This document shows, piece by piece, positions 48,628-59,590 of a DNA stretch of 64,000 bases. Source of the DNA: Ligustrum vulgare (taxonomy: Eukaryota; Streptophyta; Magnoliopsida; Lamiales; Oleaceae); NCBI GenBank assembly GCA_963555705.1, contig OY743184.1, forward strand, positions 22,418,859-22,482,858, written 5' to 3'. The position numbers and the translations under genes are program-made. How positions within the stretch are numbered: the first letter of the stretch is position 1; every line of letters starts with the position of its first letter. The notes under the pieces were generated by a model, which saw only the letters and a program-made list of their open reading frames with translations, had not been told where the DNA came from and did not search any database.

Positions 48628-48971
48628 CTTTGATAGTAAAGAAGGGAAAACTTACGAAGAAGATGTGATTTTGGGATGCCTGAACTATGAAATATGTTTG
48701 GCTATTTAAAGCCGGAAAAAATTTACTGTTTTTGATTGATTCTGAAAAAGTAAAGATTTACTTTTGACAAAATCAGCCCACTTTTGAATATTTTTATCGT
48801 ATCGAGGCTGTCACCTTTCGGCGATTTAATATTTTATTTCCAGCTTTATCAAACCTCGAGAAAAGGAAAATATATTTATTTCCAGCTTTATCAAAAACTC
48901 GAGAAAGGAAAATATTTTTTATTTCCAAAACGCATGAAAGAAAACAGCAAAATATTTTAAAAAGATTTACC
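48628..48971 (-). promoter_or_regulatory. LOG upstream region with TATA box and direct repeat
   Basis: The minus strand has ggctttaaatagcc at 48713-48700, about 75 bp before the LOG ATG, giving a short leader. Further upstream a ~45-bp direct repeat (tatttccagctttatcaaa...ctcgagaaaggaaaatat, about 48835-48872 and 48878-48918) lies between the two cargo genes. The second cargo ORF has the same core, ctatttaaaag (plus 49556-49566). Shared TATA text suggests both are separately transcribed. Confidence 0.5.
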
Positions 48972-49523
48972 TTATATCATTGCTGAACTGCCAGAAGCCT
49001 CATTTTGTAAAACAGACTGGCAAACAGGATCTTTTGCTATTATATTTTGGAGACTATAACGATTTTTGTCCTCGTTAAACTGAGCGTATAAGGAGAGAAG
49101 TTCACGTTGTACATAACCACTTGGGTGCGTCTCAAGAGTCAGTCGAATATCATCCAAAGACTCTTTACTCAGTCCACCCTTTATGAATTCGATTTTATCA
49201 TCCCGATTAGTAGAAGAATATCCTACTGATTTGCAACGAGTATTACAGTTCCAACGAGCACATTTGTAGCAACCACCCAGTCTTTTTGCTCTTCGTTTCT
49301 TTGCAAACGTGCTTTTGCCTAAACCAGGCATGTGTTTAGGAAATGTTGATGGTAATTCACCAGATAGTCGAACCTTTGCTTCTATCAACCAGCGAACATC
49401 TTCTGGAATACCATGAGTCATCAGCAACCTCAATCTTTCGAGCCTTATTCTATAGATCTTTCTCAGATCATTCATAGGAAGACTGGAATAATACTTGCGG
49501 ATGTTTGTAAGGATGATATCCAT
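48972..49523 (-). CDS. small basic Cys-rich protein, viral NABP-like
   Basis: Intact ORF of 183 residues from ATG 49523 (an in-frame TTG lies five codons upstream). A helical N-terminal half is followed by a basic patch AKKRRAKR (~74-81) and a Cys cluster C-X2-C-X4-C-X3-C (C85, C88, C93, C97), then a C-terminal ~80 residues rich in Leu/Glu/Ser. Basic patch plus spaced cysteines plus the following Asn...FI..G text resemble the nucleic-acid-binding protein family of carla-, viti- and allexiviruses, several of which suppress RNA silencing. This is pattern recognition, not a search; a plant zinc-binding protein is the alternative. It neighbours LOG 344 bp downstream on the same strand, antisense to the element. 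Confidence 0.55.
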   Translation of the reverse strand: MDIILTNIRKYYSSLPMNDLRKIYRIRLERLRLLMTHGIPEDVRWLIEAKVRLSGELPSTFPKHMPGLGKSTFAKKRRAKRLGGCYKCARWNCNTRCKSVGYSSTNRDDKIEFIKGGLSKESLDDIRLTLETHPSGYVQRELLSLYAQFNEDKNRYSLQNIIAKDPVCQSVLQNEASGSSAMI

Positions 49524-49539
49524 TGTTTGATGATTCAAC

Positions 49540-50260
49540 CTCTTCCCATCACGAACTATTTAAAAGCATTAAGGATCTGAGTGAATCCGCGTGATGTTGT
49601 GTCCAGCAAGAAAGAGCAGGATTATTTTAATGGAAAAGAGGAGACAAGAAGTAATGCGCTGTTAAATTTTATCGATAAAGGAGATTTGATTGGAGATTTG
49701 GAATATTTTCTTGGATTATGGGTACTGATATTTTGTTTTAATAATGATAATCTTGGTATAGTGTGATGATACGTGGAAAGTTAAATGAGTACCGTATTGA
49801 ATCAGAATTCATACATATATACAAGTGAAAGAAATACTTTGCAGGAAATGTGGTGACATTTAAGTAAAGAATCTTAGTTTTGGGAGATATTTGTTTACTA
49901 AATTTTTGGGTTACAAATATTGGAAAGATAAGTTGATGATATTATGTTGATATGTTTGGGTATATTACGTAGAGAGAATATTCAGGTAATTCTTTGATTA
50001 TTTTGGGAATTTTCGATGATAAGAAAGGAAAAATTATTATGATACGATATGTCAGTAAAGATTTGTTGAAATTTTAGAGATATATACGAATATTTGAGGT
50101 CACATGATACGATGATAAGTGATAAGTTACATGAATACTACAAGATATGATGAAATTTTTACATACGATTGGGAATTGTTTTGATTATTTTGAGAAAATT
50201 CGATGATAAGAAGAAGAGATTCTGATTAAGTATTCAGAAATTATAAGATTAAGTAAGTTT
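49540..50260. other. LOG-element 3' internal region, non-coding
   Basis: Contains the TATA-like ctatttaaaag (49556-49566, minus-strand promoter for the Cys-rich ORF). The rest is AT-rich with repeated tgatgatat/tgataag text and no pol remnant. Confidence 0.55.
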
Positions 50261-50296
50261 AATTTCGAGGACGAAATTATTTTAAGGGGGTAAGAT
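50261..50296 (+). other. LOG-element end block and PPT
   Basis: AATTTCG-agga-CGAAATT (50261-50278) is a perfect 7-bp inverted repeat characteristic of the 3' end of many plant chromovirus elements, followed by the PPT AAGGGGGTAAGAT (50284-50296) directly before the LTR. Confidence 0.85.
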
Positions 50297-53224
50297 TATA
50301 GCGACCCAGAATTTTTATGCAATAAATAATTATTTTAATATTTAGAAAATTGTGTCGCTACTATTTCATTTATTATTTTGAAGTTAACGCCGCGACGAAT
50401 TCGTCTAGCCAAGTCAAGAAACATCGAATTTGTTCGATTTTAAATTAAAATCCGAATTTCTAAAATTATGTTATTTTAATTATTTATTCAAAGTATTATT
50501 TCAAAATCATATTTTCAGTCCGAAAATATATCTGTTTTAAATACGCTTCCTAATCGAAGTTAGTCAATTTTCTAAGCCATAGCCACCACCCACAAATTCC
50601 TTTTCAGCTCCATTATTATCAGCATCAATCCATAGCCACGAACCTTCATTATATTAAACCATAATTGTACAAGCAAAGCATCTTCATCATTATCATCATC
50701 TACCCCATCTTCATTTCAATACTCATGGCACAACTCACACTTCCATGTACTTAGATTCCACAATACAATATATATAAGCATACATCTTCATCACCACCAC
50801 CGGATTTCCACCACTGCCCAAATCACCCTTTTTACACCATCAGTCCACTGCAGCACTTCAATCATAACCAAAACACCCAACTGCCATCAACCAATCGAGT
50901 CTCTGACCAACTCCAATTCAGTGCCAAAGCCCCAAATCAAAATAAAACCCAAAACAAAAACCAAGAATCAATTTACCCATAGCACTTACCTCGAACTCCA
51001 ATCAGTTTTGACCGGAGTTCCACCGGAAATCGCATCTCCAAACTCAGCCTCCAGTGTCTAGGTTTCACATCAAATTCGCTCCAAATCGATAACCAATTAC
51101 TGAACCAGAACAATACCTCTACCGCCGACTGATTGACCGGTTTTTCGCCGGAAAGTCGCGAATTCAAAACCTAGGTTACACTTCGATTTCGCGCCTAACC
51201 TCGCACCTGAAACCAAATCAAAACTTCCACCCTTTTCCCGTCGCTCGCCACACCTTACACCTACGATTCGCCGGCGTTCCACCGGCTGTAAACCGGAATA
51301 TTCCTCCCTCCCTTCTCTGCGTTCTGAAACGAATGTGAGTAGAGAGAGAGACGGAGTGCGTTTTTGACAGAGAGAGAGAGAACGGATCTGAGGATATATT
51401 TTTAAGTTTTTCAGAAATTTGCACTTTGGTCCCTACGTTTTCTGAATGATTTAAATCAGTCCCTACAGCTTTGAATAGTTTATTTCAGCCCTTTTAAAGT
51501 TTTAATGTTATTTCAAATCAGCCCCTCAAGTTTTAAAAAGGTTTTATTCAGTCCTTTTAGCTTCAAACTTATCATTTCAGTCCCTGCTGATTTACTTTTA
51601 AGCTCAAGTTTCAAAAGTATCAATTTTAGTCCCTCAACTTTTCAAAGATATTCATTTTAGTCCTTCAACTTTCAAAACATCAATTTTAGTCCTCAAATTA
51701 TAATTTATCATTTTGAACTATATATTCGATAGACTAAAGTGACTTATTGGCTAAGACGAAGCGTACGGAGAATTTAAAGAAATTGAAGTCATTCCCGCTC
51801 AACTTTGCACTCGTCGGATTTAAGGTAGACTCGCACTTATTAATTGATTTAAATTATGATTTCATATGAATGTCATGTGACTTGTGAAAGTCAATTTTTA
51901 AGAAAAGCAAGTATGTTGTTATGAAAGGTAAATATACCTTATGTTGTTATGAAAAGTAAGTATGTTTTTATGAAAAGAAAATATACTTTATGTTTTTACG
52001 AGAAAAGTAAGTATACCCTATGCTTCACGAAAATACTTTTTTTGGATCATTGCTATGAAATCAATCTACCAAGATTGTTTTGGGTCCCATATGATAAGTT
52101 ATGATATGTTAAGGGGACCGGAGTTTTAGTAGCGCTACACATAAGAATTCTTGCCACGAAGTTCGGTAACATTCTTGTGTCTCCTATGTTTATGAGGATT
52201 TGCCACGAAGTTCGGTAAAATTCCTGTGTTTCCATATGTTTATGAGGATTTACCACCTAAGTTCGGTAAAATTCCTGTCGCATATGTTTATGAGGATTTC
52301 GATCCTATCTTATGTTATGATGCAATTGATCCCTATGAATTTCAAAAATTATGCTTGGTATACTTACTGTGATTTTACTGTTATTATGATTTTACTGCAT
52401 AAGAATTCTTGCCACCTAAGTTCGGTAAAGTTCTTGTATGTTTATGAGGATTTAAATCCTATCTTATGTTATGCTTTCAAAAGAAATTATGCTTGGCATA
52501 ATTAAAATGTTTTTATAAGTATATGGTTTTCAAAGAGATGTTTTCAAAGAGATGTTTTCAAAGAGTTGTTTTCAAAGAGCTGTTTTCAAAGAGATGTTTT
52601 CAAAGAGCTGTTTTCAAAGAACTATTTTCAAAGAGATGTTTTCAAAGAGCTGTTTTCAAAGAGCTATTTTCAAAGAGCATATGATTTGCAAAATATGTCC
52701 CGTGCTGTAATGCACAATATGAGTTTTATCAAGAGCCGTTTTATAAAGAAGCTCTATCAATGCCCGTTTTATAAAGAGCCGGGATTTATGTGTTTAATCA
52801 TCTTATAAATTAAATTAATTTGCGATGAGTCTACTGAGTATTTCCCCCATGAAATACTCACCCTACTTTTTAACAGTTTTGCAGATTTCGGAGACGGTGG
52901 CGAGCGATGAATGATGGTGGCAATAATCGTTAAACGGTTGAAAGTTTGACGTTAATGATTTCCGTATTTTTTCCAAACAATCGAATAATTTAGAGAAGTT
53001 CATTTATTTGAGAAATTATGACATTGTCAATTTCTTTACAAAATTAATGGTTCGATTTACTATTTCAAATGGTTTCATAAATGTTTTCAATTTTATCGGC
53101 CATTACAGTTTATTTAATGTTGCCAAAAATGAATTTCAACTATTTCTTCCGCAAAAATATTATTCGAAAAATTTAGACAGAAAATGACGTAGTGAATCGG
53201 GTATACGGAACTCGGGGCGCTACA
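50297..53224 (+). repeat. LOG-element 3' LTR
   Basis: 2928 bp, nearly identical to 43520-46503; its 14-bp minisatellite (52526-52680) has 11 copies instead of 15. Differences noted by eye include gacc/gatc near the start, aaacatc/aaatatc, aaatcat/aaattat, a two-base change near 52035 and tctta/tcata near 52308. Confidence 0.95.
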
Positions 53225-53876
53225 CCTGGATCTTACTGGACCTGCAGCCGTGTCACCCTTTTTCTTCTAAGAACTCACAGTGGCTACTATCTTTTGTTTT
53301 CCTTTTCTGTCTGGAATAACAACTTCTTTCTCAGACTATTCTTCCAACTGCTCGAACTCTTCTTTATCCTCAGATTCCTCTGGCTCTTCTGGTGGTGCAT
53401 CATCCTCAGATTCTTCTGCTACATTATCTTCCCCAGATTTGTCAATCTCCCCAGATTCTTCCTGCTCCTCTGGTTTGTCCTTTTCATCACCAGATTCTGT
53501 TTCACCCGATTCATCTCCACCTTCTTCATCTCCTATTGTCGCATCTCTTACACTTCTCATGGCAGCAAGTCTTCGTGCTCCCTATAGTTCACTACGAATA
53601 TCTAAGGGAGAGATATGGTCGGACCCGATATTACCTGACATGGTTTTTGGAATGATAGGCGTGCTCCGGCCAATTTGGGCCATGAGAAGAGCAGGTGTGG
53701 GAGTAGTACTGGCGGTAGAGAGAGATGTTTGGCGTTGGGCTGGTGTCGGCGGGCGGTGCAAGTACAATGGCGTCGCTTGGAGTTCCCATCCCTGATGGGT
53801 CTGGTTGAGGTGATTCGTCAATGCCACCGCTGCCTCTGGTGACTCTCCTCCTTCAGGTTTGCTTGCTTCGAGCCAT
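53225..53876 (-). pseudogene. element B extra ORF, N-terminal part
   Basis: Minus-strand ATG at 53876-53874 (MARSKQ), same start as the element A protein; frameshifted soon after. 53827-53582 and 53560-53336 carry the Pro/Thr-rich region and the acidic tract. Continues at 43519 beyond the inserted gypsy-type element. Confidence 0.8.
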
Positions 53877-54344
53877 GTCTTGGAATGGGTTTTTCTTTCT
53901 TTTGATTTGAGAGAGACAGGGAGACGGAAGGTAGGGTTTTTGACGAGAGGATTTTGGGGCTTTCACGAGCTTTTAAGGAAGAAGTGTGAGGGTTTTTGGG
54001 GTTTAAGAGGAATTCTCATAGGAAATGAATTAGAGTTCATTATGGTAACTGGAGAATCCTGATTCTTGTCAACTTCTTTCCTTAAAACAAATAGATAAGT
54101 ATAGAAACAAAATATGTTAAGAATTAGGAAACAAATAAATTACCAAACTTGGGCTCCACAATCAACTGACTTGTTCTGCAAGATTTGCACATATTAGCCC
54201 ACGATATACTACCTTAAAAATAAAGATTTTCAGAATAAAATCTAAAAATTCGTGAATAAGAAAAATCTAAATGCATCTGAATACCTGAGACACATCTGAG
54301 CACTTGTTTGTATTTGTTGGGTCAGATACATCTGGCAGTATACA
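53877..54344 (-). other. element B spacer, left part
   Basis: Colinear with 13880-14327 of element A on the minus strand, including the candidate intron (about 54290-54180) and the dyad CAGATACATCTG (54323-54334). Broken at 54344 by Cassandra. Confidence 0.8.
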
Positions 54345-54468
54345 TGTAACGACTCGGGTCCCACTTAACGTGCTGTCCCGGTCGTTAAATGATGGCGTAC
54401 TGTCCCCACTGTACCAACACGAGTCTTTTCAGCATACTTTGTCCTCACTCGCACGCTCCCCGAGAAAA

Positions 54469-54523
54469 CTTCCCAGGAGGTCACCCATCCCAGAATTGCT
54501 CCAAGCCAAGCACGCTTAACTTT
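54469..54523 (-). ncRNA. 5S-rRNA-like block in Cassandra 3' LTR
   Basis: The minus strand reads AAAGTTAAGCGTGCTTGG (box A region of 5S rRNA) then GGATGGGTGACCTCCTGGGA (box C region), separated as in 5S. Cassandra LTRs use this as a polymerase III promoter. The rest of the 5S sequence is not conserved, so this is not a functional ribosomal gene. Confidence 0.9.
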
Positions 54524-55238
54524 GAAATTTCTAACGATGGACTTCCGGAAAAGAAGGTGCACCTTGTTGGTATGAGTAGTACCTGTCATTTCTTTTAAAA
54601 TTTCCTGGCCTGAGGTGTTACAATCACCCCCAGTTAGACTCGCGACGTCCTCGTCGCGCTTAATCCATCTGAGGATCTGTTGCCAGGCGTTGGGATTCTA
54701 GAGGTGGCTCCCGCACTATGGCTGTGACGACCCGAATTCTCTTCCATTCGAGTGCCACTAAAAGTGACTCATATCATATTATCGAGACTTAAATAGTAAT
54801 GTAAAATTATTCAAAAGAATAATTAGAATCCCATAATTTTATTTGTGAATAAAAATAGAACATAATTTTCTTACATAAAGTTCAACATAATTATCTCATC
54901 AATCTTAACCACTTTTGCCACTTCCATGTTGACCGCCTCGAACCTTCAATTATCTGAAAATGGTAAATATCGTGGAGTGAGATTTATAAAATCCCAGTAA
55001 GTATACCAAGCATAAATTTTCTTTTGAAAGCATATGGATCATTTTCATCATAACATAGGATAGGATCGAAATACTCATAAACATAGGGAGACACAAGAAT
55101 TTTACCGAACTTAAATGGCAAGAATTCTTATGTGTAGCGCTACTAAACTCCGGTCCCCTTAGCATAATCATAAACATATCATATGGAACCCATAACAATC
55201 TTGTGAGATTGATTTCATAGCAATGATCCAAACATTTT

Positions 55239-58200
55239 CATAAAAACATAAGATATACTTACTTGTCATAAAAACATACTTACTTTTCATAAAAACATAA
55301 GGTGTATTTACCTTTCATAAAAACATACTTACTTTTCATAAAAACATAAGATATATTTACTTGTCATAAAAACATACTTATTTTTCATAAAAACATAAGG
55401 TGTATTTACCTTTCATAAAAACATACTTACTTTTCATAAAAACATAAGATATACTTACTTGTCATAAAAACATACTTACTTTTCATAAAAACATAAGGTG
55501 TATTTACCTTTCATAAAAACATACTTACTTTTCATAAAAACATAAGATATACTTACTTGTCATAAAAACATACTTACTTTTCATAAAAACATAAGGTGTA
55601 TTTACCTTTCATAAAAACATACTTACTTTTCATAAAAACATAAGATATACTTACTTGTCATAAAAACATACTTACTTTTCATAAAAACATAAGGTGTATT
55701 TACCTTTCATAAAAACATACTTACTTTTCATAAAAACATAAGATATACTTACTTGTCATAAAAACATACTTACTTTTCATAAAAACATAAGGTGTATTTA
55801 CCTTTCATAAAAACATACTTACTTTTCATAAAAACATAAGATATACTTACTTGTCATAAAAACATACTTACTTTTCATAAAAACATAAGGTGTATTTACC
55901 TTTCATAAAAACATACTTACTTTTCATAAAAACATAAGATATACTTACTTGTCATAAAAACATACTTATTTTTCATAAAAACATAAGGTGTATTTACCTT
56001 TCATAAAAACATACTTACTTTTCATAAAAACATAAGATATACTTACTTGTCATAAAAACATACTTACTTTTCATAAAAACATAAGGTGTATTTACCTTTC
56101 ATAAAAACATACTTACTTTTCATAAAAACATAAGATATACTTACTTGTCATAAAAACATACTTACTTTTCATAAAAACATAAGGTGTATTTACCTTTCAT
56201 AAAAACATGCTTACTTTTCATAAAAACATAAGGTGTATTTACCTTTCATAAAAACATACTTACTTTTCATAAAAACATAAGGTGTATTTACCTTTCATAA
56301 AAACATACTTACTTTTCATAAAAACATAAGATATACTTACTTGTCATAAAAACATACTTACTTTTCATAAAAACATAAGGTGTATTTACCTTTCATAAAA
56401 ACATACTTACTTTTCATAAAAACATAAGATATACTTACTTGTCATAAAAACATACTTACTTTTCATAAAAACATAAGGTGTATTTACCTTTCATAAAAAC
56501 ATACTTACTTTTCATAAAAACATAAGATATACTTACTTGTCATAAAAACATACTTACTTTTCATAAAAACATAAGGTGTATTTACCTTTCATAAAAACAT
56601 ACTTACTTTTCATAAAAACATAAGGTGTATTTACCTTTCATAAAAACATACTTACTTTTCATAAAAACATAAGGTGTATTTACCTTTCATAAAAACATAC
56701 TTACTTTTCATAAAAACATAAGATATACTTACTTGTCATAAAAACATACTTACTTTTCATAAAAACATAAGGTGTATTTACCTTTCATAAAAACATACTT
56801 ACTTTTCATAAAAACATAAGATATACTTACTTGTCATAAAAACATACTTACTTTTCATAAAAACATAAGGTGTATTTACCTTTCATAAAAACATACTTAC
56901 TTTTCATAAAAACATAAGGTGTATTTACCTTTCATAAAAACATACTTACTTTTCATAAAAACATAAGGTGTATTTACCTTTCATAAAAACATACTTACTT
57001 TTCATAAAAACATAAGATATACTTACTTGTCATAAAAACATACTTACTTTTCATAAAAACATAAGGTGTATTTACCTTTCATAAAAACATACTTACTTTT
57101 CATAAAAACATAAGATATACTTACTTGTCATAAAAACATACTTACTTTTCATAAAAACATAAGGTGTATTTACCTTTCATAAAAACATACTTACTTTTCA
57201 TAAAAACATAAGATATACTTACTTGTCATAAAAACATACTTACTTTTCATAAAAACATAAGGTGTATTTACCTTTCATAAAAACATACTTACTTTTCATA
57301 AAAACATAAGGTGTATTTACCTTTCATAAAAACATACTTACTTTTCATAAAAACATAAGGTGTATTTACCTTTCATAAAAACATACTTACTTTTCATAAA
57401 AACATAAGATATACTTACTTGTCATAAAAACATACTTACTTTTCATAAAAACATAAGGTGTATTTACCTTTCATAAAAACATACTTACTTTTCATAAAAA
57501 CATAAGATATACTTACTTGTCATAAAAACATACTTACTTTTCATAAAAACATAAGGTGTATTTACCTTTCATAAAAACATACTTACTTTTCATAAAAACA
57601 TAAGATATACTTACTTGTCATAAAAACATACTTACTTTTCATAAAAACATAAGGTGTATTTACCTTTCATAAAAACATACTTACTTTTCATAAAAACATA
57701 AGATATACTTACTTGTCATAAAAACATACTTACTTTTCATAAAAACATAAGGTGTATTTACCTTTCATAAAAACATACTTACTTTTCATAAAAACATAAG
57801 ATATACTTACTTGTCATAAAAACATACTTACTTTTCATAAAAACATAAGGTGTATTTACCTTTCATAAAAACATACTTACTTTTCATAAAAACATAAGAT
57901 ATACTTACTTGTCATAAAAACATACTTACTTTTCATAAAAACATAAGGTGTATTTACCTTTCATAAAAACATACTTACTTTTCATAAAAACATAAGATAT
58001 ACTTACTTGTCATAAAAACATACTTACTTTTCATAAAAACATAAGGTGTATTTACCTTTCATAAAAACATACTTACTTTTCATAAAAACATAAGATATAC
58101 TTACTTGTCATAAAAACATACTTACTTTTCATAAAAACATAAGGTGTATTTACCTTTCATAAAAACATACTTACTTTTCATAAAAACATAAGATATACTT

Positions 58201-58399
58201 ACTTGTCATAAAAACATACTTACTTTTCATAAAAACATAAGGTGTATTTACCTTTCATAAAAACATACTTACTTTTCATAAAAACATAAGATATACTTAC
58301 TTGTCATAAAAACATACTTACTTTTCATAAAAACATAAGGTGTATTTACCTTTCATAAAAACATACTTACTTTTCATAAAAACATAAGATATACTTACC
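55239..58399. repeat. 49-bp minisatellite with 98-bp higher-order period, ~64 units
   Basis: Built from three modules that all start CATAAAAACATA: X (21 bp, ends cttactttt), Y (28 bp, ends agatatacttacttgt) and Z (28 bp, ends aggtgtatttaccttt). X alternates strictly with Y or Z, and Y and Z mostly alternate, giving a 98-bp repeat; runs of Z-X-Z-X-Z occur near 56180, 56590, 56900 and 57270. Units are almost identical. The homologous LTR at 45120-45250 has only about two such units. Confidence 0.97.
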
Positions 58400-58626
58400 T
58401 TTTAAAAGATTAAAATGAAGTGTAGTAGTAAATGGACCAAAACTTTCTTGACCACCTTGAATTTCTCTTACTTGTGGATTTTGTCAAGAGATTGGAAATA
58501 AGTGTATATGTGTAGAGTTGTGTGTAAAAGAGATGGGTTTAAATAGATGTATAAAGTTGGCATATTGTAAACATAATCATTCAATTCTATTAATTTTAAC
58601 ACATCCTTTTCTTAAAGTAAAGCACC

Positions 58627-58975
58627 ATTCATATACTTTTCCATATTTATACAAATAATATGCTCTTCATGATTATATATAATGGAGTATATAAATCATT
58701 CATATACTTTTCCATATTTATACAAATATTATGCTCTTCATGATTACATATAATGGAGTCTTATCAATCATTCATATACTTTTCCATATTTATACAAATA
58801 TTATGCTCTTCATGATTATATATAATGGAGTATATAAATCATTCATATACTTTTCCATATTTATACAAATATTATGCTCTTCATGATTATATATAATGGA
58901 GTATATAAATCATTCATATACTTTTCCATATTTATACAAATATTATGCTCTTCATGATTACATATAATGGAACCT
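58627..58975. repeat. ~71-bp tandem array, 5 copies
   Basis: The unit begins attcatatacttttccatat and ends near ataatggagtatataaatc; five copies with few differences (one carries gtcttatcaatc). Lies just beyond the 49-bp array in the same solo LTR; not seen in the LTRs at 43520 or 50297. Confidence 0.9.
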
Positions 58976-59431
58976 CCCATGCTTGCATATATTTTCTTAA
59001 TTTCAATAATAAAAGTAATTTTTGTATAAATAAATATTGGGATAACATTGAATTAAGTACTTGGACTTAATATACTTTAAATCAAGAGAATTGAGATATT
59101 TTTTTTTAGAAATTCGGAATTTAATTTAAAATCGAACGATCTCGATTATTTCTTGACTTGGCTATACGAATACGTCGCGGCGTTAACTTAATAGTAGCGA
59201 CACGATTTTCTATTAAAAATTATTAATCGCGTAAAAATTCTGGGTCGCTACAATGGCGTAGCACTTAGTTCTCGATTTTCCGGCTGGCGGCCGGCTCTGA
59301 TACCATTTGTAACGACCCGAGTCCCACTTAACGGGCTGTCCCGGCCGTTAAATGATGGCGTACTGTCCCCACTGTACCAACATGAGTCTTTTCAGCATGC
59401 TTTGTCCTCACTCGCACGCTCCCCGAGAAAA

Positions 59432-59486
59432 CTTCCCAGGAGGTCACCCATCCCAGAATTACTCCAAGCCAAGCAGGCTTAACTTT
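59432..59486 (-). ncRNA. 5S-rRNA-like block in Cassandra 5' LTR
   Basis: Second copy: AAAGTTAAGCCTGCTTGG (one change, GTG to CTG) and GGATGGGTGACCTCCTGGGA on the minus strand. Being in the 5' LTR, this copy would drive the element transcript. Confidence 0.9.
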
Positions 59487-59590
59487 GGAATTTCTAACGA
59501 TGGACTTCCGGAAAAGAAGGTGCACCTTGTTGGTATGAGTAGTACCTGTCATTTCTTTTAAACTTTCCTGGCCTGAGGTGTTACAATACA

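Larger units (their letters stand above)
43520..53224 (+). mobile_element. young non-autonomous gypsy-type element carrying LOG and Cys-rich ORFs
   Basis: Exact 5-bp duplication CCTGG (43515-43519, 53225-53229) around two direct LTRs (43520-46503, 50297-53224) with a tRNA-Met PBS at 46507-46518 and a PPT at 50284-50296. The end block AATTTCGAGGACGAAATT (50261-50278) is what I associate with chromovirus (Tekay/Del-like) elements. The 3.8-kb internal region has no gag, protease, RT or integrase. It carries two intact minus-strand ORFs instead (47974-48627 and 48972-49523). By eye the LTRs differ by about half a dozen substitutions plus array length, so insertion was recent and needed enzymes supplied in trans. 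Confidence 0.9.
54723..59252 (-). mobile_element. solo LTR of the LOG-element family, expanded to 4.5 kb
   Basis: Flanked by the exact duplication ATGGC (54718-54722, 59253-59257) inside Cassandra. The minus strand runs TGTAGCGACCCAGAATTTTTACG... to ...GGGTCGTCACA and shares the 'aagttcggtaa' blocks and other text with 43520-46503. It is longer than that LTR because of a 3.2-kb minisatellite (55239-58399) and a second tandem array (58627-58975). No internal region, so LTR-LTR recombination removed it. Confidence 0.9.
54345..59585 (-). mobile_element. Cassandra-type TRIM retrotransposon
   Basis: Two 278-bp LTRs (54345-54622, 59308-59585), each TGTAACGAC...GTGTTACA, flanked by the exact duplication ATACA (54340-54344, 59586-59590). 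Internal sequence is only ~150 bp once the nested solo LTR (54723-59252) is removed, giving ~706 bp in all, the right size for Cassandra. The minus-strand PBS aatggtatcagagc lies at about 59306-59293 and a PPT (plus tcaccccca) next to 54623. Both LTRs contain the 5S-rRNA-like block that defines Cassandra. It encodes nothing and relies on other elements. Confidence 0.93.

Noticed and set aside
54469..54523. Functional 5S rRNA gene
   Set aside because: Only the internal promoter segments are conserved, and both copies lie at the same place in paired LTRs, as in Cassandra.
55239..58399. CRISPR-like regular repeat array
   Set aside because: No unique spacers: all modules are near-identical, and this is plant nuclear DNA inside a retrotransposon LTR. 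It is a minisatellite.
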